A model generated the notes under the pieces. It saw nothing but the letters and a program-made list of their open reading frames with translations, made no database searches and was not told the DNA's origin. A DNA stretch of 64,000 bases from Streptomyces diacarni (GTDB taxonomy: Bacteria > Actinomycetota > Actinomycetes > Streptomycetales > Streptomycetaceae): the NCBI RefSeq assembly GCF_003323715.1, contig NZ_QOIN01000036.1:1-64000 (forward strand). Reading direction: 5' to 3'. Shown here one piece after another: positions 31,202-39,242 of this stretch; position 1 is the stretch's first letter, and every line of letters starts with the position of its first letter. A program made the translations under genes and the position numbers.

Positions 31202-32538
31202 TGGCCGGCTGCGACTTCGGCTGGGTGCGGCCCACGGTCGGCGGCTACTGCGTCGGCGACGGGAAGGGCACGGCCCCCAAGGACCTCGGCGACAGCGCGT
31301 TCGACAACATCGTCGACAGCGCCGCGAAGGCGGCGGGATCCACCGTCAAGGCCCTCGGCAGCGCGTGGACGCAGATCGAGAGCCCCCTGCTCAGTTACGA
31401 CAGCGGGCCCGCGGCCTTCCTGCGCGGCTCCACCCTGTGGTTCACCTCGTTCACCGCCGTCCTGTGCCTGCTCGTCGCGGCGGGGCACCTGGCCTGGCAG
31501 CGCCGCAGCGAACCGGGGAAGCAGGCACTGCGGGGCCTGCTCAACCTGGTCGTCGTCTCCTCCGCCGGGGTGGCGGCCGTCAACCTGCTGACCGTGGCGG
31601 GCGACAGGTTCAGCGTCTGGATCATCGACAGGTCCACGGGCTGCGAGCGGATCAGCCCGGACGGCGAGCCGGTGCGGCAGTGCGTGAACGAGTTCGACGA
31701 CCGCGTCTCGGCGATGCTCGCACTCGGGGACTCCGACTCGGCCTTCCTGGTACTGATCATGTCCCTGCTGGTGATCGTCGGCAGTCTGGTGCAGATCGCC
31801 CTCATGATCGTGCGGGTGGCCATGCTGGTGATCCTCACCGGAACGCTCCCGCTGTCCGCCGCCGCCAGCTCCACCCCGGGAGGCCGGGCCTGGTTCCGCA
31901 AGTCCACGGGCTGGCTACTGGCCTTCGTGCTGTACAAACCGACGGCCGCGGTCGTGTACGCGGCGGCGTTCTCGATGACCGGCACGGCGCCGGACGGCGA
32001 GGGCAAGGAGATCATCTCCATGGTCTCGGGCGTGGTCCTGCTCGTGCTGGCCTGCTGCACCCTGCCCGCGCTGCTGCGCCTCGCGGCGCCCGCCGTGCAG
32101 GCCACCGCCTCGGGCCTCGGACGCGGCGCCTCCGCAGGGCCCCGCAGCGCCCGGACGGTGGCCACCGGGGCGCAGGCGGTACCGCAACTGCGCGGACCCG
32201 CCGCGGGACGCTCGGTCTCCGGCGCGATGCTGCACCGGGACCGTAGCGAAGCCACCGGCGCACGCAGCGGCACAGGCCGGACGACCGGAGCCCGCAGGCC
32301 CGCGCAGGGCGCAGGCGGCACCCAGTCCTCGCCGGGCGCCACGGCGACCGCCACCACGGCAGGCGGCCCCGCGGGGCGGGGCCCCAAGGCCCCCAAGGAC
32401 ACGGACAAGCAGTCCCAGAAGCCGGCGCCGTCCGCGGCCCCCGGCGACCCGTCCGAGGGCGAACTCCTCTCCTCCGCGCTCTCGACGGCTCCTCGACACC
32501 ACGACGACCAGCTGGGGGAATCCCGTGGCAGTGACTGA
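31201..32538 (+). CDS. Set A: VirB6/TrbL-like polytopic membrane protein
   Basis: A 445-residue protein with an N-terminal ~70-residue soluble part and at least five hydrophobic helices between ~80 and 300, including FTAVLCLLVAAGHLAW, FLVLIMSLLVIVGSLVQIALMIVRVAMLVILTG and ISMVSGVVLLVLACCTLPALL. The stretch TLPLSAAASSTPGGRAWFRKSTGWLLAFVLYKPTAAVVYAAAF is nearly copied in set B (TLPMAAAASMSNWGGGWWRKHIGWMIAWLLYKPAAALIMYAG), a VirB6/TrbL-type channel signature. The C-terminal ~140 residues are a low-complexity basic Ala/Gly/Pro tail. Its ATG is coupled to the VirB8-like gene and its end overlaps the next start by 14 bases. I recall annotators naming this group SCO6881 family, with moderate certainty. 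Confidence 0.82.
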   Translation: MAGCDFGWVRPTVGGYCVGDGKGTAPKDLGDSAFDNIVDSAAKAAGSTVKALGSAWTQIESPLLSYDSGPAAFLRGSTLWFTSFTAVLCLLVAAGHLAWQRRSEPGKQALRGLLNLVVVSSAGVAAVNLLTVAGDRFSVWIIDRSTGCERISPDGEPVRQCVNEFDDRVSAMLALGDSDSAFLVLIMSLLVIVGSLVQIALMIVRVAMLVILTGTLPLSAAASSTPGGRAWFRKSTGWLLAFVLYKPTAAVVYAAAFSMTGTAPDGEGKEIISMVSGVVLLVLACCTLPALLRLAAPAVQATASGLGRGASAGPRSARTVATGAQAVPQLRGPAAGRSVSGAMLHRDRSEATGARSGTGRTTGARRPAQGAGGTQSSPGATATATTAGGPAGRGPKAPKDTDKQSQKPAPSAAPGDPSEGELLSSALSTAPRHHDDQLGESRGSD

Positions 32539-34024
32539 AGAATCCGGCCCGCGCACCTACGGCAACTTCCGCAAGCCGCGCGCCTCCGGACTGCGGGGCC
32601 TGTCCCTGGGCGCCACGCTGCTGCTGTTCGGCGGCCTGATCGCCGTCGTCCTCAGCACGCTGATCTCCCTGTGGGTCGCGCTGGCGCTGGCGGCCGTTCT
32701 CGCGCTCGCCATGGCTCCACTGGCCCTGCGCGACCGGCACGGCCGTACGCTGATGCAGCGCGGCGCGGTCCGCCTCGCCTGGTGGCGTACCACCTCCTCG
32801 GGCGGCAACCTCTACCGCTCGGGTCCGCTGGGCCGGGCAGGCGGCGGCAGCTGCCGGCTGCCGGGGCTCGCCGCCCAGTCGTCGCTGAGCGAGGCACGCG
32901 ACGGTTACGGCCGCCCGTTCGCCATGATCACCGTGCCGGCGACCAACCACCACACCGTCGTCGTCGCCTGCGACGCGGACGGCGCCGCCCTGGTCGACGA
33001 GCGGCAGGTCGACATCTGGGTGGCCCACTGGGGCCAGTGGCTCTCCGCGCTCGGCACCGAGCCGGGCCTGGTCGCCGCCAGCGTCACCGTGGAGACCGCA
33101 CCCGACCCCGGCGTCCGGCTCCAGCAGGAGATCGACGCCAACGCGGTCGACGACGGGCCCGAACTCGCGCGCAGGATGCTGCGGGACGTGGTCGCCGACT
33201 ACCCCAGCGGCTCCGCGCAGATCAGCACCCGCATCGCGCTGACGTACTCGGGCGCGGCCCGGCCGGGCTCCCCCCGCCGCAACGTCGAGGAGATGGCGGT
33301 GCACATCGGCACCCGCCTGCCGGGGCTGACCGCCGGACTGTCCATGACCGGCGCGGGCACGGCCGTACCGATGACGGCGACCGAACTCACCGAGGCCGTG
33401 CGGGTCGCCTACGACCCCACCGTCGCCCAACTCGTGGAGGAGGCCCGCGCCGCCGGAGGCACGGGACTGACCTGGGACCAGGCGGGCCCCACCGCCGCGC
33501 AGGAGGCGTGGGACCACTACCGGCACGACGGCGTCCACAGCGTCACCTGGGCCATGACGGAGGCGCCGCAGGGCGAGGTGTTCGCCAACGTGCTGACCGG
33601 CCTGGTGCAGCCCAGCCGCGACATCGCCCGCAAGCGGGTCACCCTGCTCTACCGCCCGCACAGCCGCGCCGAAAGCGCCCGCGTCGTGCAACAGGACTAC
33701 AAGAACGCCCTGTTCACCGCCCAGCAGTCGCCACTCGGCAGGGCGAGCGACGACGCGGAGGTCGTCGCCGCCAGGAAGGCCGCCGAGGAACAGGCACAGG
33801 GCCACGGCGTCATCCAGTTCGGGCTGCTGATCACCGCCACCGTCGACTCCGCCGAGGACCTGCCCAGCGCGAGCGCGGCCGTCGACAACCTGGCACCCGC
33901 CGCCCGGATCGCGGTCAGGCCCGTCTACGGCTCGCAGGCCGCCGCCTTCGCCGCAGCGCTGCCGCTGGGTCTCGTCCTGCCGCTGCACACCGCACTGCCG
34001 CAGACCGTGCGGGACGCGATGTAG
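32525..34024 (+). CDS. Set A: PrgI/VirB3-like protein with extra domain (SCO6880 family)
   Basis: A 499-residue protein. GTG 32525 has GGGGGAA upstream and overlaps the VirB6-like gene. It opens with TYGNFRKPRASGLRGLSLGATLLLFGG and two transmembrane helices (~23-75), the plan of PrgI/VirB3 subunits, then a ~420-residue soluble domain (ARDGYGRPFAMITVPATNHHTVVVACD ... VDIWVAHWGQWLSALG). The set B homologue at 47,397 shares the motifs (TYGNWRRPRRPGLG; VDNWVAAWGGWLSRL; ARKRVTLLYRP versus RRKRVALLYRP). It has no P-loop. Because the next gene encodes only an ATPase, this protein may combine VirB3 with the N-terminal half of a split VirB4 (inference). Annotators call the family SCO6880, from memory. 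Confidence 0.82.
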   Translation: MAVTEESGPRTYGNFRKPRASGLRGLSLGATLLLFGGLIAVVLSTLISLWVALALAAVLALAMAPLALRDRHGRTLMQRGAVRLAWWRTTSSGGNLYRSGPLGRAGGGSCRLPGLAAQSSLSEARDGYGRPFAMITVPATNHHTVVVACDADGAALVDERQVDIWVAHWGQWLSALGTEPGLVAASVTVETAPDPGVRLQQEIDANAVDDGPELARRMLRDVVADYPSGSAQISTRIALTYSGAARPGSPRRNVEEMAVHIGTRLPGLTAGLSMTGAGTAVPMTATELTEAVRVAYDPTVAQLVEEARAAGGTGLTWDQAGPTAAQEAWDHYRHDGVHSVTWAMTEAPQGEVFANVLTGLVQPSRDIARKRVTLLYRPHSRAESARVVQQDYKNALFTAQQSPLGRASDDAEVVAARKAAEEQAQGHGVIQFGLLITATVDSAEDLPSASAAVDNLAPAARIAVRPVYGSQAAAFAAALPLGLVLPLHTALPQTVRDAM

Positions 34025-34073
34025 CGCCTCGCGGACCCGTCGCCACCGCACGCCACCAGCACAGGAGGACCCC

Positions 34074-35567
34074 ATGGCAGCCCGCACGAGCGGCAGCACC
34101 CGGGCGCGCAGGCCTGACACCCCCCGCACACCGCAGCCCACGCCGCGCGGCTGGCCGGGGCGGGGCGGCGGCACCGTCGGCTACGTCGATCCAGCGCCCG
34201 AATGGCGCGGCACCACCGTTCAGGTCTGCGGGATGTGGCCGTTCGGCGCGGGGGCCGGCACCCCGATGGTCGGGGTGCCCCTCGGCCGCGACCTCGACTC
34301 CGGGGCCACCGTGTGCTGCGACCCGGTCAGCTGGTTCATGCGCACGGGGCTGCTCGCCAACCCCTCGATGTTCGTGCTCGGCCGCCCAGGCCTCGGCAAG
34401 TCCACCGTCGTACGGCGGATGGCGCTGGGCCTGGCCGGCTACGGAGTGCACCCGCTCGTCTTCGGCGACCTCAAACCCGACTACGTCGACCTCATCAGGG
34501 CCATCGGCGGACAGGTCATCAGCCTCGGCAGGGGCCGCGGCCACCTCAACGTCCTCGACCCCGGCGAGTCCACCGCGGCCGCCGCCCGGCTCACCGGATC
34601 GGCGCGCCGCCAACTCCTGGCCGCCACCCACAGCCGGCGCCTGAACATGGTGTCCGCGCTGCTGACGATCCTGCGCTCCGAGCCGCCCGGCGACCGCGAG
34701 GAGACCGTACTCGCCGCGGCGCTCGACATCCTCGACGACCGGCACGGCCCCGGCCGCACACCGGTCCTCGCCGACCTGGTGCAGGTCATCAAGGACGCCC
34801 CGGAGCCGGTGCGGGCCGTCGCCCTCGACCGCGGAGACATCAACCGCTACCGCGACATCACCGAGAACCTGGAAGCCTCGCTGACGGCACTGCTCGGAGA
34901 CGGCCTGCTGGGCGACTCCTTCGCCCGCCCGACCACGGAGCCCATGCAGCTCGACCGCCCCGTGTGCTTCGACATCAGCGACATCGACGACAGCGAGACC
35001 CTGCTCCAGGCGGCCGCCCTGCTGTCCTGCTGGTCGTACGGCTTCGGCGCGGTCTCGGCCGCCCACGCGCTCGCCGACGCGGGTCTCGAGCCGCGCCGCA
35101 ACCACTTCCTGGTCATGGACGAGCTGTGGCGGGTACTGCAGGCGGGCCGGGGCCTGGTCGACCGGGTCAACGCCCTCACCCGCCTGGACCGGCAGCGCGG
35201 CGTGGGCCTCGCCATGGTCACCCACACCATCGGCGACCTGTTGGCCCTGCCCACCGAGGAGGACCGCATCAAGGCCAAGGGCTTCGTGGAACGCGCGGGC
35301 ATGGTGGTGTGCGCGGGGCTGCCCCCGGCCGAGATGCCGCAACTGTCCCAGGTGGTGGAGCTGACGGAGGTCGAGAAGCGGCTCTTGGTCGACTGGTCCA
35401 CGCCGCCCGCCTGGGACAGCTCCCGCAACCGCCAGGCCGACCCGCCAGGACTCGGCAACTTCCTCGTCAAGGTCGGCAGCAGGCCCGGCATCCCTGTCCA
35501 CGTCGACCTGACCGAAGGGGAGTTGGAGGTGAACAACACCAACAAGAGGTGGAACAAACAGGGGTGA
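34074..35567 (+). CDS. Set A: VirB4-like conjugation/secretion ATPase
   Basis: A 497-residue P-loop ATPase. Walker A GRPGLGKST is at ~103-111; FGDLKPDYVDLIRAIGGQVISLGRG follows, Walker B is FLVMDELWRVL, and a sensor-like segment reads GLAMVTHTIGDLLALPTEED. The set B protein (45,643) aligns along its length (GMPGLGKST, LGDLKPDYADTVRALGGQVISIGRG, DELWRPL, AKGFVERAGMVVCAGLP versus ARGFVERAGMVVCAGLP). The pattern matches the C-terminal ATPase of VirB4/TraG-related motors that energise type IV systems at the inner face of the membrane. ATG 34074 follows ACAGGAGGA. It ends the core operon of set A; a strong terminator hairpin follows at 35,652. Confidence 0.88.
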   Translation: MAARTSGSTRARRPDTPRTPQPTPRGWPGRGGGTVGYVDPAPEWRGTTVQVCGMWPFGAGAGTPMVGVPLGRDLDSGATVCCDPVSWFMRTGLLANPSMFVLGRPGLGKSTVVRRMALGLAGYGVHPLVFGDLKPDYVDLIRAIGGQVISLGRGRGHLNVLDPGESTAAAARLTGSARRQLLAATHSRRLNMVSALLTILRSEPPGDREETVLAAALDILDDRHGPGRTPVLADLVQVIKDAPEPVRAVALDRGDINRYRDITENLEASLTALLGDGLLGDSFARPTTEPMQLDRPVCFDISDIDDSETLLQAAALLSCWSYGFGAVSAAHALADAGLEPRRNHFLVMDELWRVLQAGRGLVDRVNALTRLDRQRGVGLAMVTHTIGDLLALPTEEDRIKAKGFVERAGMVVCAGLPPAEMPQLSQVVELTEVEKRLLVDWSTPPAWDSSRNRQADPPGLGNFLVKVGSRPGIPVHVDLTEGELEVNNTNKRWNKQG

Positions 35568-35651
35568 CGAACCCGCCCCCGCGGTGAACCGATCCGGTCG
35601 CCGATCCGTGGAAGAGGTGGAGGCCGGGCCCCCACCGCGGTCTCCACCCGA

Positions 35652-35695
35652 ACCGGGCCCGGGGCGCGTTCCCCGTTCGGCGCCCCGGGCCCGGT
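35652..35695. terminator. Terminator of the set A core operon
   Basis: Perfect 16-base arms (35,652-35,667 and 35,680-35,695) with a 12-base loop, about 85 bases after the ATPase stop. The 255-base gap around it otherwise holds only the upstream region of the lectin gene. Confidence 0.8.
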
Positions 35696-35822
35696 CTGCT
35701 GCGACGTGTGCGGCACGGCGAGGCGGTCGGCGATCGGCACAGCTGTGAACCGATACGCCCAACGCGCCGTTACCACGGCCGAGTTCTTCCCTCGCAAGCC
35801 GAAACGTCAGGGAGTGGTGCAC

Positions 35823-37814
35823 ATGAGCGAGGACGGAGAGGCCCGGGCGCCCGGCGCGCCGCCCGGGCAACCGGCCCCCTTCGAGGTGGTCATCGACGGT
35901 GCCGGTGCCGCCTCGATCGACGGCGAACAGGTGCCGATCATCGGCGACCAGCCGCTCGACACCGCCATCCTCGACACACTGCACGGGTACGCGCGGCTGC
36001 GGAACACCCCCGTCACCGCGGTCATCGCCAACCCCGCCACCGACTCGACGGTGCACGTCGAGGTCGACCCCGACGGCTCCAGCCGGCTCGCCGGACCACA
36101 GCCTGGCGACGCGGGCGGCGCCGGCGCGGGGGCCGACGCCGTGGCCGGCGGGGCCGACGCCGTGGATGGTGGGACCGACGCCGTGGCCGGCGGGGCCGCC
36201 CTCGCGGCCGATAGCGCGGCGGGGCGCGCCCCGGGGGCCGGCCCCGTGGCCGACGGCAGCGATCCGGTGCCCGGAGACGGCACGCCGGACCTGGGCGGTG
36301 GCTTGGGCGCCGAGGACGAGACGGCCACCGCGGTCATCCCGACGGTGGAAGCGGACCGATCTCCGGCAGCACCCGAGCCGGCTGCCGGGCCCGCGGCTGC
36401 GGGCCCAGGCGCGCCCGTGAACCCCCAGGTGGCCGAGGGCTCAGGGACGGTCGCGGGACCCGATCCCGTCCCGGGCGGCGGGTCGTTCGCAGCACCTGAC
36501 GTGGCCGCCGCTGCCGGCACGGCGGCTGCCGGAGCCGGACCGGTCGCCGGAGCCGGACCGGTTGCCGGGGACGGTCCGGTCGTTTGCAACGGCCCGGTCG
36601 CTGGGAACGGCCCGGTCGTCGGGAACGGCCCGGTTGCCGGGGAAGGCCAGGTCGCCGACAACGGCCCGGCCTCCGGGGCCGGTTCGGCTGCGGGAGCCGG
36701 ACCGGTTGCCGTCGGGGAGGGCCCGTCGGCCGTGCCGGGCGGGACGCCCGTCGGCGGCGGACAGCCGGGCCCTCCGCCCCAGGAGGGCCCGGCAAAGCGG
36801 CGCACCGCGCTGCCGTCGATCCCGCGCCCGTCGCTGCCTTCTCTGCCGTCGCTGCCGCGCCCCGCGCTGCGCGGACGCGCGTCCGGCCCCGGAGGCGGGA
36901 GCAACGGCGATGGTGGGGGCATGATCGCGCGCGGGTCCCGGGGTTCGGACGTCGAGTTCGTGCCCACCAGCCTGCTCAAGAAGCCTTGGGTGGTCGCGGC
37001 CTCGGCCGTCGCCGTGGTGGCGCTGGTCACCACGCCGCTGGCGCTGGCCGGTGCCAGCAGTGGTGAGGAAGAGAGCGGCAAGGGCGAGAAGACCCTGGCC
37101 GACGGACCGAAGGACGAGGTCACTCGTGGCCCGGGAGGCGCGGTGCGCCCCTCACCGCCGCCGTCACCTTCCGGCTCCCCCTCGGCGTCCGACAAGGACG
37201 ACCCCAGCGACAAGCCGAAGTTCGGGGACTCGAAGCCCTCGAAGCCCAAGGACGAGAAGGATTCCGACGCGTCGGACGAGGAGTCCTCGGACGGGGACGA
37301 CAAGAAGGACACGAAGAAGGCGTCCGGCGGCTCCGGTATCCCGTCGGGGGTCACCATGATCGTCAACCGGAAGACCGATATGTGTCTGGATCTGCCCGGT
37401 ACCGGCAAGGGCAAGCCGGACGGCCGGGCCCAGCAGGGCGCGTGCGACACGACCCACGCGGCGCTCGGCGGCAACCAGCGGTGGAAGCTGGATCTCAAGG
37501 AGAAGGACGGGGGGCCGGGGAAGGCCGACCTCTACCTGATCCGCAACGTCAAGGACGACCTCTGCCTGGACCTGGCCGGCTTCGGCCCCAAGGCGGCCAG
37601 GTCGCCGGTGACGGAGTACCACTGCCGCGCCAAGAACGACAACCAGCTGTGGTGGTTCGACAAGCGGTCCAACGGCACGTACTGGATCCGCAACCACGAG
37701 AGCGGCCACCTGTGCCTCGACGTGGCGGGCAAGGGCGAGAAGCCGCACGCGCCTCTGCTGATCTTCGGCTGCGACGACGCCGACGACCACCAGTGGAGCT
37801 TCCGGAAGCCGTGA
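35823..37814 (+). CDS. Set A: membrane-anchored ricin-type lectin with shared N-domain
   Basis: A 663-residue mosaic protein. Residues ~17-95 are the N-terminal domain shared with the proteins at 26,472 and 54,074 (PFEVVIDGAGAASIDGEQVP ... VHVEVDPDGSSRLAG). A ~270-residue low-complexity Ala/Gly/Pro/Val stretch follows, including eight hexapeptide units. Next come a basic segment and one transmembrane helix (KKPWVVAASAVAVVALVTTPLALAG, ~383-407), a Ser/Pro/Asp/Lys linker, and a C-terminal ricin B-type beta-trefoil (~510-663) with three repeats ending in QRWK, QLWWF and HQWSF, each preceded by a CLDL/CLDV strand. Predicted topology puts the lectin outside and the shared domain inside. ATG 35823 follows AGGGAG. 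Role unknown; carbohydrate binding at the cell surface is the straightforward guess. Confidence 0.82.
   Translation: MSEDGEARAPGAPPGQPAPFEVVIDGAGAASIDGEQVPIIGDQPLDTAILDTLHGYARLRNTPVTAVIANPATDSTVHVEVDPDGSSRLAGPQPGDAGGAGAGADAVAGGADAVDGGTDAVAGGAALAADSAAGRAPGAGPVADGSDPVPGDGTPDLGGGLGAEDETATAVIPTVEADRSPAAPEPAAGPAAAGPGAPVNPQVAEGSGTVAGPDPVPGGGSFAAPDVAAAAGTAAAGAGPVAGAGPVAGDGPVVCNGPVAGNGPVVGNGPVAGEGQVADNGPASGAGSAAGAGPVAVGEGPSAVPGGTPVGGGQPGPPPQEGPAKRRTALPSIPRPSLPSLPSLPRPALRGRASGPGGGSNGDGGGMIARGSRGSDVEFVPTSLLKKPWVVAASAVAVVALVTTPLALAGASSGEEESGKGEKTLADGPKDEVTRGPGGAVRPSPPPSPSGSPSASDKDDPSDKPKFGDSKPSKPKDEKDSDASDEESSDGDDKKDTKKASGGSGIPSGVTMIVNRKTDMCLDLPGTGKGKPDGRAQQGACDTTHAALGGNQRWKLDLKEKDGGPGKADLYLIRNVKDDLCLDLAGFGPKAARSPVTEYHCRAKNDNQLWWFDKRSNGTYWIRNHESGHLCLDVAGKGEKPHAPLLIFGCDDADDHQWSFRKP
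36528..36671 (+). repeat. Eight 18-base tandem repeats in the lectin gene
   Basis: Eight in-frame 18-base units from 36,528 encode AGAGPV, AGAGPV, AGDGPV, VCNGPV, AGNGPV, VGNGPV, AGEGQV and ADNGPA. The consensus is A/V-G-x-G-P-V. They lie in the cytoplasmic low-complexity linker and are prone to length variation. Confidence 0.85.
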
Positions 37815-37841
37815 GGGGAACGGCACCGGTGGCAGCGGGCC

Positions 37842-37871
37842 GGTGCCGGTGCCCGGCCGGGCACCGGCACC
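37842..37871. terminator. Terminator of the lectin gene; rest of the 37,815-38,245 gap is empty
   Basis: GGTGCCGGTGCCCGG (37,842-37,856) is followed directly by its exact reverse complement (37,857-37,871), giving a 15-bp stem. The remaining ~370 bases up to the next gene contain no convincing reading frame; the promoter of the 38,246 gene must lie here. Confidence 0.75.
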
Positions 37872-38245
37872 CGGCCGGATGTGCGGCCGTGCGTCAGCCG
37901 AGCGCTCCATCGGCGGGACCTCCTTGGCCCGGTGTGCGCCGGGCTTGCAACCGGCGAAGGGCCCCCATCGGATCACGCAGGGCGCCCGTCACCGGCCCCA
38001 GGAAGGCGCGATGCCACACGGCCGGGCCCGTCAGATCGGAGTGGGGGCCGGTCAACTCGGCCCAGGCTGGCAAGAGCTCGTGTGCGTGGTCGTCGGCCTC
38101 GTCGTTCCGGGGACCCTCACGTGTGCGGGGTGTATCCGATGCATTCCGGCAGCCGCGCTGTGCGGTGAACCGATGGCCTCGCGGATCCGTGGTGTCAGCA
38201 GTGTCGGTCGCCCACCAGGCCGCTCATCGTGAGGAGGACGGCGCC

Positions 38246-39160
38246 ATGCCCGAACCGACCGAGCAGGAACGCCGACAAGCCGACGCCACCCGGCAGGCTC
38301 GTGAGCTGATCGAGCGGGAACTGCGCTCGCAGGAGCGGGGTTGGGGAGGCGCCGCCCGGCAGGCTCGTGAGCTGCTCGAGCAGGAGCTGCGCTCGCAGGA
38401 GCGGGGGCAGGGGGGCGCCGAGTCGCCGCCGCACTCCGACGGGTCGGACGCACGGGGTGTCGCGGCGCAGCAGTCCTCACCTGGTGCCGGGCACAGCCAG
38501 GCAGAAGGCGCCTCCGGAGACGACGACGAGCTCGACCGCGCGGCCCAAGTGGCGTTGCAGGCGGTACGGAGGCTCTGGAACAGGTTGCGCACCGCCGTCG
38601 GGCTGCCGCCGAGGGCTCCTGAGAAGGTGCCGGAGCAGCAGCCTCACTTCGACCCGACGACGGCTCAGGCCTCCCCGGACTTCCAGCAGCAGGTTCCGCG
38701 GAGCCCGATGCAGGGCCAGGCGTGGGGCCAACAGGGCCCGATGCAGGGTCAGGTGCAGGGGTCGTGGCAGGCCCAAGGCCCGGCGCGGCAGCCGCCGGCG
38801 CAGACCTCCCGGCGTGGCCTGCCCGGTGTGGACGCCGACGTCGAAAAGGAGCTGCTGAGGCTGATCACCAGCGAGCCCCGGTACACCGATGCGTACGACA
38901 AGGGCCGGTTGCCCGAGACCGGGGCGTACGCGGGGAACGCCCACGTCCGGGAGCTGGAGAAGGAACGTGCGGGAGCCCAGCGCGCGGCCGCAGAGGAGGA
39001 GCGGGCCCGTATCGCGGCCTCGGCCCGGGCGTCCGTCGCCGCACTGAACCCCGAGCAGAGCAGGCAACGGGACTGGGATCCCGTGAAGCCGCGTGGGCCC
39101 AGGCCCAGCCCTGCGGTGACGCCGGACAGGGCGCCGAGCCGGCGAGGGATGAGCAAGTGA
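38246..39160 (+). CDS. Set A: hydrophilic protein with coiled-coil repeats and Gln-rich linker
   Basis: A 304-residue soluble protein, ATG 38246 after GAGGAGG. It starts with two near-identical 22-residue helical repeats (RQARELIERELRSQERGWGG, then RQARELLEQELRSQERGQGG), followed by an acidic segment DDDELDRAAQVALQAVRRLWNRL, a Gln/Pro/Gly-rich linker (QGQAWGQQGPMQGQVQG), a small domain (GVDADVEKELLRLITSEPRYTDAYDKG) and a long charged helix (RELEKERAGAQRAAAEEERARIAASARASVAAL). The C-terminus is basic. No catalytic motif is visible and I do not recognise the family. It sits at the end of set A on the same strand as the lectin but after its own gap, so participation in the apparatus is inferred from position only. 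Confidence 0.7.
   Translation: MPEPTEQERRQADATRQARELIERELRSQERGWGGAARQARELLEQELRSQERGQGGAESPPHSDGSDARGVAAQQSSPGAGHSQAEGASGDDDELDRAAQVALQAVRRLWNRLRTAVGLPPRAPEKVPEQQPHFDPTTAQASPDFQQQVPRSPMQGQAWGQQGPMQGQVQGSWQAQGPARQPPAQTSRRGLPGVDADVEKELLRLITSEPRYTDAYDKGRLPETGAYAGNAHVRELEKERAGAQRAAAEEERARIAASARASVAALNPEQSRQRDWDPVKPRGPRPSPAVTPDRAPSRRGMSK
38289..38406 (+). repeat. Direct repeat of ~52 bases inside the coiled-coil gene
   Basis: Segment 38,289-38,340 recurs at 38,355-38,406 with a few changes, offset 66 bases (22 codons), so the reading frame is kept. It duplicates a heptad-like helix. Confidence 0.8.
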
Positions 39161-39242
39161 GTCCGGTGGTGCGGTGGCCGGCTGCCCGGCGCCGCGTGTG
39201 CTGTCGGCCACCGGGCCGGCTGCCCGCGCTTTCGGAGTCCAG

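Noticed and set aside
36528-36671. Regular repeats suggesting a CRISPR array
   Set aside because: Units are contiguous 18-mers without spacers, in frame, and encode a hexapeptide repeat in the lectin protein.
37843-38232. Possible small gene in the gap after the lectin gene
   Set aside because: No ribosome site, mixed composition with several Cys and no hydrophobic or domain pattern; it begins inside the terminator hairpin.
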